Part shown: piece by piece, positions 10,419 through 19,572 of the stretch | How the letters are laid out: every line of letters starts with the position of its first letter | Position numbering within the stretch: position 1 is the first letter of the stretch | Source: Humidesulfovibrio sp. | GTDB taxonomy: Bacteria; Desulfobacterota; Desulfovibrionia; Desulfovibrionales; Desulfovibrionaceae | DNA length: 64,000 nt | Direction of reading: 5' to 3' | Assembly: GCA_031292175.1 (NCBI GenBank) | Contig: JARLHQ010000029.1 | Span: 118,765 to 182,764 of the forward strand | Position numbers and translations under genes: made by a program | The notes under the pieces: model-generated | The model's database searches: none | What the model saw: the letters and a program-made list of their open reading frames with translations, nothing else | What the model was told of the DNA's origin: nothing

Positions 10419-11873
10419 ATGTACGGACTGACCGACAACATCGTCGCCGGACCAGCGGGCCATACCGTCGCAGGGCCCGCCGGGCATATCGAGGCCGGGC
10501 CAGCGGGCAACATCATCATTGGGCTTGCGGGCCACACCACGCCTGGCCCTGCGGGCCACACCACGCCCGGCCCTGCGGGCCACACCACGCCTAGCCCGGC
10601 GGGCCACACCACGCCCGGCCCTGCGGGCCACACCACGCCTGGCCCGGCAGGCAGCACTACCCCCGGGCCCGCAGGTGGCACAAGCCCCGGACCCGCGGGT
10701 GGCGCCACAGTCGGCCCTGCGGGCGGCTATTCTTCGGAAGGCGGAGGGCACGTCATCCCCGCCCCCGGAAACCACTTTCCGACTGACACAACATCGGCCC
10801 GTCTGCCCATTGGGAACTCCGGCGCGGCCTTTCCCTCCACGGGGGGCTTGGCGATGGGGTCCTTCCCCATCGCTTCGGCCAACCTGCCGGTAAGCCCGGG
10901 TGGTGGTGGCTCCGTCAGCGGTGGCGGCGGTGGCGGCGGTGGAGGAGGCGGATTTGTCGTGGGCGGCGTCGGAGGCGGCGGTGGCGGCGGCGGAGGCGGA
11001 TTTGTCGCGGGCGGCGCCGGAGGCGGCGGTGGCGCGGGAGCGACCGGCGGCTTCAGCACGGGCGGTGGTGGCGGCGGCGCCACGGGTGGCGGAGGCGGCG
11101 GATTTGTCGCCACTGGCGGCGGCACCGGCGTCAGCTACATGGTGTACTCCGGTCCGGGCATGCCCCCGGTGGAGGTGCACGGCGGCTTGCCCACCCCCAT
11201 TGGCACGCCAGGCATCACCGTGAGTTACCCCGGACATATTACGGGCGGCCCCTCCGGGCACATACGCCCGCCCGAGGCTTCGCATTTCCACGGCCACGCC
11301 TCGCCGAACATGAGCCATTCCCCGGTGCACGTCTTCAACCACACGGTCACCAGCCAGGCCTGGGAGGGCTACCACGCCGCCTACGTCTGGCCCGGCCCCC
11401 CAAAGATCGACGCCAATCTCGCGCCCCTGCCCAACGGCCAGGTGAACGCCAAGGCCTACAACCCGCCGCGCGTGGTCTTCCCCGACGAGGCCCCCGGGGC
11501 GAAGTCCACGGTGGACAACACCATCGGCGCCGCACGCATGCAGATCACGCAGGTCGTGCACGAGAGCACGTCCCTGAACTTCGCCCAGCCGCGTACCGTG
11601 GAGAACACCGCGCGCACGACGAACGAGAGCAACGTGACGCTGGACAACTCGCAGACCAGCAACATCGCCATCAGCCTGCCGCAGAACCACGAGTCGAACG
11701 TAAACCTTGACTACTCGCGCACCATCCACGCGGATTTCTCCACCAACCCGCAACACACCACGCAGCTTAATGTGGAAGCGCCCGCGCGGGTGGTGAACCT
11801 GTTCTTCATCGAGGGCCAGGGCGCGCAGGCGGCGCTGAACATGGGCGGCCCCATCATGGCCAGCGTGGCCTAG
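10419..11873 (+). CDS. Repeat protein: octapeptide array, poly-Gly block and Asn/Thr-rich tail
   Basis: I do not recognise this 484-residue protein. A strong Shine-Dalgarno (AAAGGAGGA, 5 bases before the ATG at 10419) supports real expression. Residues 10-105 are about twelve tandem octapeptides of the form PGPAGHTT. Residues about 161-237 are mostly glycine with repeated GGGF segments. The rest is rich in His, Asn, Thr and Pro and ends in alternating polar/hydrophobic stretches such as SNVTLDNSQTSNIAISLP, suggesting beta-solenoid or fibre-like strands. There is no signal peptide or membrane helix. An intrinsic terminator follows at 11910-11945, so it is monocistronic. It could be a structural, spore-coat-like, adhesive or phage-derived fibre protein; no function is assigned. 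Confidence 0.75.
   Translation: MYGLTDNIVAGPAGHTVAGPAGHIEAGPAGNIIIGLAGHTTPGPAGHTTPGPAGHTTPSPAGHTTPGPAGHTTPGPAGSTTPGPAGGTSPGPAGGATVGPAGGYSSEGGGHVIPAPGNHFPTDTTSARLPIGNSGAAFPSTGGLAMGSFPIASANLPVSPGGGGSVSGGGGGGGGGGGFVVGGVGGGGGGGGGGFVAGGAGGGGGAGATGGFSTGGGGGGATGGGGGGFVATGGGTGVSYMVYSGPGMPPVEVHGGLPTPIGTPGITVSYPGHITGGPSGHIRPPEASHFHGHASPNMSHSPVHVFNHTVTSQAWEGYHAAYVWPGPPKIDANLAPLPNGQVNAKAYNPPRVVFPDEAPGAKSTVDNTIGAARMQITQVVHESTSLNFAQPRTVENTARTTNESNVTLDNSQTSNIAISLPQNHESNVNLDYSRTIHADFSTNPQHTTQLNVEAPARVVNLFFIEGQGAQAALNMGGPIMASVA
10446..10733 (+). repeat. In-frame 24-bp tandem repeat encoding PGPAGHTT-like octads
   Basis: About twelve 24-bp units lie inside the repeat-protein gene. The central ones (about 10530-10640) are nearly identical at the DNA level (GGCCACACCACGCCYGGCCC core), while the flanking units have diverged to AGPAGHTV, AGPAGHIE, PGPAGSTT and PGPAGGAT. 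This gradient suggests unit duplication by slippage. All units keep the reading frame, so coding function seems to be maintained. Confidence 0.9.
10899..11129 (+). repeat. Poly-glycine coding low-complexity block (GGN/GGC runs)
   Basis: GGT/GGC/GGA codons dominate this stretch of the repeat-protein gene, with internal duplications of a GGGGGFV(V/A)GG module. It probably encodes a flexible or polyglycine-helix segment. On the opposite strand it gives a proline-rich frame, which is a by-product of the composition. Confidence 0.8.
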
Positions 11874-11909
11874 GCACCGCGCCGACATCGGAAAACGGCA
11901 CAAACCCGC

Positions 11910-11945
11910 AAATCCCGCGCCTGACTCAAAAGACGCGGGATTTTG
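11910..11945 (+). terminator. Intrinsic terminator of the repeat-protein gene
   Basis: A perfect 10-bp stem, AAATCCCGCG (11910-11919) with CGCGGGATTT (11934-11943), has a 14-base loop and runs into a short T tract. It sits 37 bp after the stop codon of the repeat-protein gene. Confidence 0.75.
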
Positions 11946-12051
11946 TGTCGTCCGCCTCGGCAATCTCTTTGGGAGACTTCATGTCTTGTTTCGATCAGCG
12001 GCCGATGGCCGCAACACTCCAAGCCCACGCCGGGACTCTCCGGTTGCAGCA

Positions 12052-12825
12052 ATGAGCGACGCACGACGCGCCCTGTTCCCGCGCGGACTCGCGCAGCCCT
12101 TGGCGGGCTTTCGTTTCGGCGTCGACACCTTGCTTCTGGCTGCCTTCGCCGCCAGCCAGCTTAAAGCGGGCAAGACGGATAAGGCGCTCGCGGGGCTGGA
12201 TCTGGGCACCGGCTGCGGCGCGGCGTCCATCGGACTCCTGCTCCTGCGGCCAGAACTGCCGCTCCGTCTCACGGGCATCGACAACGGACCGGAGATGGTG
12301 GCGGCCGCCGCCCAAAACGCCCAAGACCTGGGTCTGGTGGAACTTTTCGCGCCGCAGTTGGCTGACGTGGAGAGCTACCGCGCGCCAGCGCGCGTCGACT
12401 TCGCCCTGGCAAACCCGCCCTTCCGCGTTCCCGGCACAGGCCGCGCCTGTCCTGAGGCAAATCGCGGCCGCGCGCGCTTCGAGGGGCCTGGAGGCTTCGC
12501 CGCCTTCGCCGCCTGCGCGGGCCGCAACCTGCAACGGGGCGGCACGCTGTTCCTCGTGCATCTGGCCGAACGTCTGCCGGAACTGCTCGCTGACCTGAAC
12601 GCGGCGGGGCTCCACACACGCCGCTTGTTGCCTGTGCAGGGCCGCGCCGAGGCCAACCCGCGCTTGGCGCTCCTGGCGGCCGTACGCGGCGGAGGAACAG
12701 GACTGAGCCTTGAACGGCCACTGGTGCTCCACGGTCCGGACAACGCCCTCACGCCCGAGGCCCTGGCTTTCTGCCCGCACCTCGCGGTGAATCCCAGCCG
12801 GACCCCGCGCAATCCCGCAGTCTAA
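12052..12825 (+). CDS. TrmN6/YfiC-like adenine-N6 methyltransferase
   Basis: The 257-residue protein (counted from ATG 12052) starts ARRALFPRGLAQPLAGFRFG, followed by DTLLLAAFA and the SAM-binding motif LDLGTGCGAASIGLL. NPPF (in DFALANPPFRV) is the catalytic motif of adenine-N6 methyltransferases. This matches the family that methylates A37 of tRNA1(Val). The target here is inferred from the family and could be another RNA or a protein. An in-frame TTG at 11986 would add 22 residues that do not resemble the family. No strong ribosome binding site is visible. Confidence 0.75.
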   Translation: MSDARRALFPRGLAQPLAGFRFGVDTLLLAAFAASQLKAGKTDKALAGLDLGTGCGAASIGLLLLRPELPLRLTGIDNGPEMVAAAAQNAQDLGLVELFAPQLADVESYRAPARVDFALANPPFRVPGTGRACPEANRGRARFEGPGGFAAFAACAGRNLQRGGTLFLVHLAERLPELLADLNAAGLHTRRLLPVQGRAEANPRLALLAAVRGGGTGLSLERPLVLHGPDNALTPEALAFCPHLAVNPSRTPRNPAV

Positions 12826-12952
12826 GCGACTTTGAGCCCTCCGCGCCCCTTGCAAACGCTTTGGAAGAGCGTTACTGTCCTCCCCCTGTGCGCATGGCCG
12901 CCTCGGCCACGCCAGGACACTACCGCCAACACTCTAAAGAGGTATCGCACCC

Positions 12953-13543
12953 ATGAAGAAGCTCTGCGCACTCCTGCTCCTGGCCGCCCTGGTCAGCGTG
13001 CTCGCCGCTTGTAACAACAACAGCAACAAGATCGTCGTGGTTGACGGCGCCAAGGTCTTCCGCGAGTCCAAGCCCGGACAGGAAGCCATGGCCTACCTGC
13101 GCACCAAGAGCACTGACCTTCAGGCCGAGGCCAAAGCCGCCCAGGCGAAAGTCCAGGCCAAGCAGTCCCAGGAAAATGCCGCCGCCTTCCAGGAGGCTGT
13201 CACCAAATACCAGACCACCATGGGCGCCGAACAGCAGCGCGTGGTCGGCCTGCTCCAGGACCAGTTCAACAAGATTCTTGAGAAGTATCGCAAGGACAAC
13301 AAGGTTGACGTGATCCTGGCCAAAGACGTCGTGCTTTCCTACGACGAAGCCTCCGACATCACCAACAAGATCGTCGAAGAGATGAACAAGACCACTATCG
13401 ACCTGAACGCCAAGCCCGAGGCCAAGCCCGAGGACAAGGACGGCGCCAAGGCCGAGGCCCCTAAGACCGACGCCACGGTCGAGGCCAAGCCCGTCGCTCC
13501 CGCCGCCCCGGCTGCCAAGCCCGCGGAGGCCAAGAAGCCCTAG
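12953..13543 (+). CDS. OmpH/Skp-like lipoprotein, periplasmic chaperone family
   Basis: The 196-residue precursor has a Lys-Lys start, a hydrophobic core and the lipobox LAAC (Cys 20), so it should be lipidated and anchored. After the Cys, NKIVVVDGAKVF resembles the first strand of OmpH/Skp. A long charged helix (about residues 45-130, including QAEAKAAQAKVQAKQSQ) fits the tentacle of that chaperone family. The last 45 residues are an Ala/Lys/Pro-rich tail with KPEAKPEDK. AGAGGT precedes the ATG by about 10 bases. It is closed by a strong terminator and appears to be monocistronic. Confidence 0.75.
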   Translation: MKKLCALLLLAALVSVLAACNNNSNKIVVVDGAKVFRESKPGQEAMAYLRTKSTDLQAEAKAAQAKVQAKQSQENAAAFQEAVTKYQTTMGAEQQRVVGLLQDQFNKILEKYRKDNKVDVILAKDVVLSYDEASDITNKIVEEMNKTTIDLNAKPEAKPEDKDGAKAEAPKTDATVEAKPVAPAAPAAKPAEAKKP

Positions 13544-13567
13544 GCTTCCTCCGCACCGTTCATACCA

Positions 13568-13605
13568 AAGCCCGCTGCGGAGACAATCCGCAGCGGGCTT
13601 TTTTG
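13568..13605 (+). terminator. Strong intrinsic terminator after the OmpH-like gene
   Basis: AAGCCCGCTGCGG (13568-13580) pairs perfectly with CCGCAGCGGGCTT (13588-13600) across a 7-base loop and is followed by TTTTTTG. It separates the OmpH-like gene from the convergent ribosomal-protein operon ending at 13660. Confidence 0.9.
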
Positions 13606-13659
13606 TGGGCGAAATTTTGAGATTGCCGAGCGACTGAAGAGCGGCCAGCCTGCGTTCTT

Positions 13660-14067
13660 CTACCAGGGCTGCCAGCCGCTGGTTCGCTTCCCGGGCTGTT
13701 CGTCAGCGCGCAGGGCGTCCTCCACGTGCTCGATGCTGGTCACCTGGCCCCCGCGGACGAGCACACTGACGAAGTCGAAGCGGCAAGGGCGCTGCCAAAG
13801 GTCATGCTTGGACAGGTAGCCCTGGGCCGCGCGCAGCAGTCGTGCGCGCTTCTGCGCGGTCAGACCATCTGCGGGTGTGCCCAGGGAACCCTCGGCGCGG
13901 GTTTTCACTTCCACGAACACCAGCGTGTTCGCATCCTCGCACACCAGATCCAGCTCCAACCGTCCCAGGGCAACATTGCGTTCCAGCACCTTGAGCCCCT
14001 TGGCCTCAAGGTGCGCCGCCGCCGCGTCCTCGCCGATGCGCCCTACATTGAGATGCCGGGCAGGCAT
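13660..14067 (-). CDS. yraN: YraN family (UPF0102) endonuclease-like protein
   Basis: The 135-residue protein starts [20 protein letters not shown] and carries [17 protein letters not shown], the restriction-endonuclease-like core (ExK) of the YraN family. Its function is poorly defined; members have been connected with recombination or repair. It overlaps the end of rnhB by 25 bp and is the last gene of the ffh operon, the usual position of yraN next to rnhB. Confidence 0.88.
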   Translation of the reverse strand: MPARHLNVGRIGEDAAAAHLEAKGLKVLERNVALGRLELDLVCEDANTLVFVEVKTRAEGSLGTPADGLTAQKRARLLRAAQGYLSKHDLWQRPCRFDFVSVLVRGGQVTSIEHVEDALRADEQPGKRTSGWQPW

Positions 14068-14711
14068 GGCTGACGCTCCGCTTGCTTGTGGGCCTCAGAC
14101 CGCACGCCACGAAAGGTCACCCGATGCGCAGGCGATGGGCCGAGCCGGCGCAGGGCGTCCAGGTGAATTGCGGTGCCATAGCCTTTGTGGATGGCCAGAC
14201 CGTATCCGGGATGCAGACGGTCCAGCACGCAGAGCAGCTGGTCGCGGAAGGTCTTGGCCAGGATGCTGGCGGCAGAGATGGCGGGCGCAATGGCATCGCC
14301 GCCGATGATGGTCTGCTGGGGAATATTCGACTGGCACGGCTGGTTGCCGTCGATGAGCAACAGGGACGGACGCTGGCGCAGACGGGCCACGGCGCGCTCC
14401 ATGCTGCGCAGGCTCGCCTGGAGGATGTTGACGCGGTCGATCTCCCCAGGCCAGGCCAGGCCAAGGGCCCAGGTTACGGCCTGGGAGCGGATGGCCAGGG
14501 CCAGAGTCTCGCGCTTCTGGGCCGAGAGGGCCTTGGAGTCCGTAAGTCCGGGTAGGTCGAAGGACGTCGGCAGGATGCAGGCCGCAGCCACCACCGGACC
14601 AGCCAGGCAGCCGCGCCCGGCCTCATCCACGCCAGCGATGCGCTCAGCGGGAAGACCGGCCGGAAGGCCGTCCAGAATGCACTGCGTCACGGGCGCGGGG
14701 CGTCGGGTCAT
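14043..14711 (-). CDS. rnhB: Ribonuclease HII
   Basis: RNase HII nicks RNA-DNA hybrids and removes misincorporated ribonucleotides. [20 protein letters not shown] contains the DEAGRG catalytic motif, LLIDGNQP supplies the next catalytic Asp, and [10 protein letters not shown] follows. ATG 14711 is chosen because AAAAGGGG lies 6 bases upstream, giving 222 residues. A Met 45 bases further upstream lacks such a site. The C-terminus overlaps yraN by 25 bp. Confidence 0.95.
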   Translation of the reverse strand: MTRRPAPVTQCILDGLPAGLPAERIAGVDEAGRGCLAGPVVAAACILPTSFDLPGLTDSKALSAQKRETLALAIRSQAVTWALGLAWPGEIDRVNILQASLRSMERAVARLRQRPSLLLIDGNQPCQSNIPQQTIIGGDAIAPAISAASILAKTFRDQLLCVLDRLHPGYGLAIHKGYGTAIHLDALRRLGPSPAHRVTFRGVRSEAHKQAERQPCLPGISM

Positions 14712-14804
14712 GCGCGTCCCCTTTTGCAAAGGCGAAAGCGTCCCCGGCAGGCCCAATGCTGGGCGCCGCCGGGGACGCGATAGTCCGAATGCGGACCGGG
14801 GAGA

Positions 14805-15155
14805 TTAATCCCAGGCCTGACGGGACTTGACGCGGGCAGCCTTACCGGCCAGGCCGCGCAGGTAGTAGATGCGGGCACGGCGGACCTTGCCGCTGGACAC
14901 GACCTCCACGCGGTCGATGGACGGGGTGTGCAGGGGGAAGATGCGCTCCACGCCCACGCCGTCGGAAACCTTGCGCACGGTGAAGGTGGCGTCAGTGGTG
15001 CCGCGGCTGACGCGCAGAACCACGCCCTGAAAGACCTGGATGCGCTCTTTGTCGCCCTCAATGATGCGGGTGTGCACCTTCACGGTGTCACCGGCGCGGA
15101 ACTCGGGCAGGTCCATGCGCATGTGTTCGCGTTCAATCTGCTTGATGATGTCCAT
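14805..15155 (-). CDS. rplS: 50S ribosomal protein L19
   Basis: The 116 residues match the family length. [19 protein letters not shown] is the start and [10 protein letters not shown] and [18 protein letters not shown] are typical L19. The frame is open well upstream, but AAAAGGAGT lies just before ATG 15155 and homology begins there. L19 lies at the 30S-50S interface. It sits between trmD and rnhB in the classic order. Confidence 0.97.
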   Translation of the reverse strand: MDIIKQIEREHMRMDLPEFRAGDTVKVHTRIIEGDKERIQVFQGVVLRVSRGTTDATFTVRKVSDGVGVERIFPLHTPSIDRVEVVSSGKVRRARIYYLRGLAGKAARVKSRQAWD

Positions 15156-15204
15156 ATGTTGACTCCTTTTCTGGAAAACTGTCGTTATTTCAGTCTGCCG
15201 CCGG

Positions 15205-16521
15205 CTACAGCGCGTCGCCAAGCAGCCTGTCCACCAGGATGGCTGCGGCGGCACGCACCGGCAGGTGATTGTACGCCGAAAATCCACGCACGGGCGAGAC
15301 GATGGCGTCGGCCCGTTCCAACACCGCCGGGGCCAGACCATGCCCCGTCCCGAGCACCAGGAGCACCGGATCTTCCCGCAACCAGCCACGCACCGTTGGC
15401 ACGGGCGTGAAGGCGATCAAACGCTCCTTGCGGCTGCGCCCCGGGCGGTAGCTTGTGCGCGCGCAGGTGGCCACAACCTTGGGGGCCCGCCCCGCTTGGC
15501 CAGTCACCCAGCCAATGGCCTCGTCCAGCCCCTGGACCATGCGGCCAAGGCGCAATGCCTGGGCCCGGTCCGGATTGGCCCGGCCCCCAGCGCCGTCGGT
15601 CCAGTGCGTCAAAAGCCGCTGCCCCAGCTCCCGCTGATCCTCGAGAGGGGTGGCCAAAAGAACCCCTGCCAATTCGTAGGTGCGGGAAACGCGGCACATA
15701 TCGTGTATATCGAGGTTTGTCAAAGAAACCGTGCCGGGTTTTCCCGCTTTATCGAGCACCGGATGGTGCAAGAGGCAAAGAAACAGGCTGCGCCCAAGGG
15801 CTGCCGGTTTTTCCACGGCGCGTAAAAAATTGTAGTCCGCGCCGTCCAGCGGGGCTTCCTGCAAAAGCTCCGGCCGCCGCTCCAGGGTGCGCAAAAGCGA
15901 AGCCTCGCGCCGCCATTTGGCGATCCTGGCGTGGGAACCGCTGCGCAGGGTTTCCGGCACTTCAAGGCTTTGGTAGACCTCGGGCCGGGTGTAGTGCGGG
16001 TACTCAATGAGCCCAGCGGAGAAGCTTTCATCAAAGCCGCTCTCCTCCTTGCCCATGAATCCTGGCACAAGCCGCGCCACGGCCTCCATGAGGCACAGGG
16101 CCGCGGCTTCGCCACCGTTCAGCACGGCCTGGCCCACGCACACGGGCTCCAGTCCCTCGGACTCCAACAGGCGTTCGTCGATGCCTTCGTACCGGCCACA
16201 GACAAGCGTCAAAGCGTTTTCCTGCGCCAGCTCCCGCGCCAGGGCCTGGGTCAGCGGCGCGCCGGAAGGCGTCAGCACGATTCGGCGGCCCGGCTCCGGC
16301 ACCGTGGCCAGCGCACTCGCCAAAGGCTCCGGCTGCATGACCATGCCCGGGCCGCCGCCGTAAGGCCGGTCGTCCACGTGCTGGTGGCGGTTGTTGGAAA
16401 AATCACGCGGGTTCACCAGGGCCACGTCAATGAGCCCGGCCTCACGCGCACGGGCCATCTGCGCACAGGAAAGCGGACCGGCGAAAAACTCCGGAAACAG
16501 TGTGAGCACGGTGAAGCGCAT
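15205..16521 (-). CDS. trmD: tRNA (guanine-N1)-methyltransferase TrmD fused to a second RNA methyltransferase domain
   Basis: Residues 1 to about 235 are TrmD, which makes m1G37 in t[42 protein letters not shown] and the knot region [22 protein letters not shown] are all present. Residues about 240-438 form a second domain ([18 protein letters not shown], then [14 protein letters not shown], ending [18 protein letters not shown]). This matches the SAM-dependent RNA methyltransferase (SPOUT, TM1570-like) family that is encoded next to trmD elsewhere. TrmD alone is about 240-260 residues, so this is a clear two-enzyme fusion; the target of the second domain is unknown. rimM ends 2 bp upstream, so the two are likely cotranslated. 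Confidence 0.93.
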   Translation of the reverse strand: MRFTVLTLFPEFFAGPLSCAQMARAREAGLIDVALVNPRDFSNNRHQHVDDRPYGGGPGMVMQPEPLASALATVPEPGRRIVLTPSGAPLTQALARELAQENALTLVCGRYEGIDERLLESEGLEPVCVGQAVLNGGEAAALCLMEAVARLVPGFMGKEESGFDESFSAGLIEYPHYTRPEVYQSLEVPETLRSGSHARIAKWRREASLLRTLERRPELLQEAPLDGADYNFLRAVEKPAALGRSLFLCLLHHPVLDKAGKPGTVSLTNLDIHDMCRVSRTYELAGVLLATPLEDQRELGQRLLTHWTDGAGGRANPDRAQALRLGRMVQGLDEAIGWVTGQAGRAPKVVATCARTSYRPGRSRKERLIAFTPVPTVRGWLREDPVLLVLGTGHGLAPAVLERADAIVSPVRGFSAYNHLPVRAAAAILVDRLLGDAL

Positions 16522-16523
16522 TG

Positions 16524-17207
16524 CTACCGCCCCGCGCCGGCCTGTTTATCTTCTTGGCCGTCTTCTTGACCGTCCTGCTGGCCGTCGTCCGTCTCGTCCG
16601 CCATTTTGCCCGTCGCTCCGTCCGGCTCCCCCAGGTACAGCTCCAGCAGTCCCGGCGGCGGGTCGATGTGGATCCGCCCCGCTTCGGCATCGAGTCCCAG
16701 AATAAACTCCGGCACGGCTGGGAACAGGATCTCCGCACCGCCCTTCGTTCCGCTGGCGGGTGCGGTGATCACCCAGGTGAGCTGCCCCGGCGTGTCAAGG
16801 ATGGCCGTGAACACGCCGACCTCCGTCTCGTCGGCCAAAAACACGTGCGAGCCCAGCAACTTGTGCAGGTATTCCTCGCCCTCGTCCGGCGGCGGCAGGT
16901 CGGCCTCTGGGATGAGCACCTCCGCGCCGCGCAGGGCCTCGGCAGCGTTGCGGTCGGCCACGCCCTCAAGGGCCAGGATGAACCGGCCGTTGTTGTCGCG
17001 GACGGACTTAATCACATAGGGCCTGGGTCGGCCCGCTCCCTTGCCCGCGAGCGGAGCCGGGGCGAGATAGAGCGTGGCGCCTGGCGCAAACAGCAACGGG
17101 GAGTCGGCATGGCTGTCCATGCAGAGCTCCCCGCGGATGCCGTGCGCCTTGGCCACGCGGGCCACGGCGACCAGTCCGCGCCGGTCCGTACCCGCTGTGC
17201 CCGGCAT
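16524..17207 (-). CDS. rimM: 16S rRNA processing protein RimM
   Basis: RimM assists 30S subunit maturation and binds S19. The 227 residues start MPGTAGTDRRGLVAVARVAK, with AHGIRGELCM typical of the family, and the PRC-barrel half is marked by GEEYLHKLLGSHVFL. The last 25 residues are an acidic Asp/Gln/Glu-rich tail (DDGQQDGQEDGQED) not needed by the family and built from a short repeat. ATG 17207 is chosen where homology begins, 4 bp after the KhpA gene. Confidence 0.93.
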   Translation of the reverse strand: MPGTAGTDRRGLVAVARVAKAHGIRGELCMDSHADSPLLFAPGATLYLAPAPLAGKGAGRPRPYVIKSVRDNNGRFILALEGVADRNAAEALRGAEVLIPEADLPPPDEGEEYLHKLLGSHVFLADETEVGVFTAILDTPGQLTWVITAPASGTKGGAEILFPAVPEFILGLDAEAGRIHIDPPPGLLELYLGEPDGATGKMADETDDGQQDGQEDGQEDKQAGAGR

Positions 17208-17211
17208 GGCG

Positions 17212-17445
17212 CTATTCGATGATCTCGAGCACTGCGCGCCGTTTGGCCTTGGCCGAAGCAGCGCCCAGAAGGGTGCGCATGGCCCTGGCCGTACGGCCCT
17301 GCTTGCCGATGACCTTGCCCAAGTCTTCCTTGGCGACCTTGAGTTCCAGCACGGCGGTCTGCTCGCCCTCAATTTCCGTGACCTTCACCTCGTCAGGGCA
17401 GTCCACGAGCGACTTGGCGATGTACTCGATCATGTCTCTGAGCAT
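17212..17445 (-). CDS. khpA: KH-domain RNA-binding protein KhpA
   Basis: The 77-residue single KH-domain protein carries [20 protein letters not shown] residues ([19 protein letters not shown]), the GxxG RNA-binding loop. It is always found between rpsP and rimM in this operon type. A G-rich Shine-Dalgarno (TATGGGGG) precedes ATG 17445; MIEYIAK four codons later is a less likely start. Confidence 0.92.
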   Translation of the reverse strand: MLRDMIEYIAKSLVDCPDEVKVTEIEGEQTAVLELKVAKEDLGKVIGKQGRTARAMRTLLGAASAKAKRRAVLEIIE

Positions 17446-17525
17446 GGCGGAACCCCCATAATGAAACTGCGCGGGAGATCGTGCTGTGAACCCCTGCCGT
17501 GTGACGCCCGGTGGGCGGAATTCTT

Positions 17526-17765
17526 TTACGCGCCTTTCTTGGCGACGAGGGAGCGGACGGTGTCGCTGGGCGTGGCGCCAAGCTTGATCCACTTGTCGTA
17601 GTTCACCGTGTCGATGACGACCTCGGCGGGATCGGTCATGGGATTGTAGTGTCCCAGGAACTCCAGCGGACGACCGTCACGGCGGCTGGCGCGCTCAAGC
17701 ACGACCAGACGGTAGAAGGGACGCTTCTTGGAGCCCATGCGGGTCAGTCGGATAGTAAGAGCCAT
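17526..17765 (-). CDS. rpsP: 30S ribosomal protein S16
   Basis: The 79 residues are standard for S16: [20 protein letters not shown], then [10 protein letters not shown] and [22 protein letters not shown] lies just before ATG 17765. It is located between ffh and khpA in the conserved operon. Confidence 0.97.
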   Translation of the reverse strand: MALTIRLTRMGSKKRPFYRLVVLERASRRDGRPLEFLGHYNPMTDPAEVVIDTVNYDKWIKLGATPSDTVRSLVAKKGA

Positions 17766-17862
17766 AATGTCTTTCCCCCTGAATTGGTTGTTATTCGGTT
17801 TTAGTCCAAATGGCAAGCGACTGCGCCGCCAGCCAGGTCTGGCGCGGCGACGCGCCGGTGCC

Positions 17863-19431
17863 TCAGCGCTTTTTGCGCTGCTTCTTGTTCAACTTCTTCT
17901 TCTTGCGCTCGGCCAGGGTTTTCTTCGAAAGCTGCTTCTTGCCCTCGCCGCCCATCTGGCCGGGCATCTCGGGCATTCCGGGGAAGCCGCCCATCCCTTC
18001 CATGCCGGGAAGGCCGCCCATGCCCGGGGCCATGCTGTTATGCATCCCGCCAGCACCGAGTTGGGGCTTGGTGCCGGGCATGGTGTAGCCCGCGGGCATG
18101 CCGGGCATCTTCGGCATTTTGGGCTGCTTGCCCCCGCCGCCCAACATCTGCTGCATCATCTTGTTCATCTGTTCAAAATTCTTGATGAGCGCATTCACTT
18201 CGCCCACGGTCATGCCGCAGCCCTTGGCGATACGCGCCCGTCGGCTCGGATTGATGATGGCAGGCTCGTGGCGCTCCTTCTTGGTCATGGAGTTGATGAT
18301 CGCCTCGGCCTTGTCGATCTCCTTCTCCGGCACCTGCATGTCGCCCAGCTTCTTCATCATGCCGCCCATGCCGGGGATGAGCTTCAGGATGCTCTCGAGC
18401 GAGCCGATCTTGCGCATGCGCCGCATCTGGGTGAGGAAGTCTTCCAGATCGAACGTGGCCTGCTGCATCTTGACCGCGAGCTTTTCAGCCTCTGCGGTCT
18501 CCATGCTGTCCTGGGCCTTCTCAATGAGCGTCATCACGTCGCCCATGCCCAGAATGCGCTGCGCCGCGCGATCCGGGTGGAAGACCTCCAGGTCGGAAAG
18601 CTTTTCACCCATGCCCACGAACTTGAGCGCCTTGCCCGTGACGCTCTTGATGGACAGGGCCGCGCCGCCGCGCGCATCGCCGTCCATCTTGGACAGCACC
18701 ACGCCCGTGATGTCGAGCCGCTTGTCGAAGGCCTCGGCAACGGTGACGGCGTCCTGGCCGGTCATGGCGTCGGCCACAAAGAGGATTTCCGTGGGCTGGC
18801 AGCGCGCCTTGATGGCCGAGAGCTCCTCCATCAGGGGCTCATCCATGTGCAGGCGGCCCGCGGTATCGAGCAGGATGGCGTCGCACCCGGCCTCGGCGGC
18901 CTTTTTCAGCGCATCGGCGCAGATGTCCACGGGGTTCATGTCCGTGGTGCTGGGGTAGGCGGGCACTCCCAGCTGCTTGGCCAGCACGTGGAGCTGCTCG
19001 ATGGCCGCCGGGCGGTACACGTCCGCCGGGACCAGGTACGGCTTCATCTTGTGCTTGGCGCGCAAAAGATTCGCGAGCTTGCTCGCCGTGGTGGTCTTGC
19101 CCGAGCCCTGCAGGCCGACCATCATGATGATGACCGGCTTGCGCTTGAGATTCAGCCCCGTCTGCTCGCCGCCCAGGAGCTCCACCAGCTCGTCATGGAC
19201 AATCTTGACCACCTGCTGGCCAGGAGTGAGGCTTTTGAGCACGTCCGCGCCCAGGGCCTTCTCGCGCACGCGGTCCACGAAGTCCTTGACCACCTTGAAA
19301 TGGACGTCGGCTTCGAGCAGGGCCAGACGCACCTCGCGCAGGCCGTCCTGGATGTTCTTCTCATCCAAACGGGCCTGACCGCGCAGGGTGCGGAAGGCTT
19401 CTGACAGGCGGTCGGTAAGGCTATCGAACAC
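17863..19431 (-). CDS. ffh: Signal recognition particle GTPase Ffh
   Basis: Ffh binds 4.5S RNA and signal sequences and targets nascent membrane proteins to FtsY. The 522 residues carry [15 protein letters not shown] (G1), [10 protein letters not shown] (G3) and [14 protein letters not shown], then the methionine-rich M domain with [11 protein letters not shown] and [13 protein letters not shown]. The tail from about residue 435 is extended and rich in Met, Gly and Pro, then strongly basic ([13 protein letters not shown]), longer than in many homologues. It is the first gene of the ribosomal operon running to yraN. Confidence 0.97.
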   Translation of the reverse strand: MFDSLTDRLSEAFRTLRGQARLDEKNIQDGLREVRLALLEADVHFKVVKDFVDRVREKALGADVLKSLTPGQQVVKIVHDELVELLGGEQTGLNLKRKPVIIMMVGLQGSGKTTTASKLANLLRAKHKMKPYLVPADVYRPAAIEQLHVLAKQLGVPAYPSTTDMNPVDICADALKKAAEAGCDAILLDTAGRLHMDEPLMEELSAIKARCQPTEILFVADAMTGQDAVTVAEAFDKRLDITGVVLSKMDGDARGGAALSIKSVTGKALKFVGMGEKLSDLEVFHPDRAAQRILGMGDVMTLIEKAQDSMETAEAEKLAVKMQQATFDLEDFLTQMRRMRKIGSLESILKLIPGMGGMMKKLGDMQVPEKEIDKAEAIINSMTKKERHEPAIINPSRRARIAKGCGMTVGEVNALIKNFEQMNKMMQQMLGGGGKQPKMPKMPGMPAGYTMPGTKPQLGAGGMHNSMAPGMGGLPGMEGMGGFPGMPEMPGQMGGEGKKQLSKKTLAERKKKKLNKKQRKKR

Positions 19432-19572
19432 GGGCTACGCTCCAAGCAAAAATCGTCCGTACCGCCCGCTCCGCTTTCACGGCGCGAGTCGGTCCGGCGC
19501 AAAAAGAGATTGTGTGTTACATAAGCGGTTCGGTCAAGTCAAGGACTAGAACGGGGTGCGGCGCGGGTGGGT

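Noticed and set aside
10250..10708. N-terminal extension of uvrA over the octad repeats
   Set aside because: UvrA homology starts at 10249, and the extension is only the antisense of the repeat array.
10446..10733. Possible CRISPR array
   Set aside because: The 24-bp units are contiguous with no unique spacers and keep a reading frame.
10727..11125. Proline-rich minus-strand frame (PPPPPP runs)
   Set aside because: It is the complement of the poly-Gly block of the repeat protein; the plus frame has the ribosome binding site and terminator.
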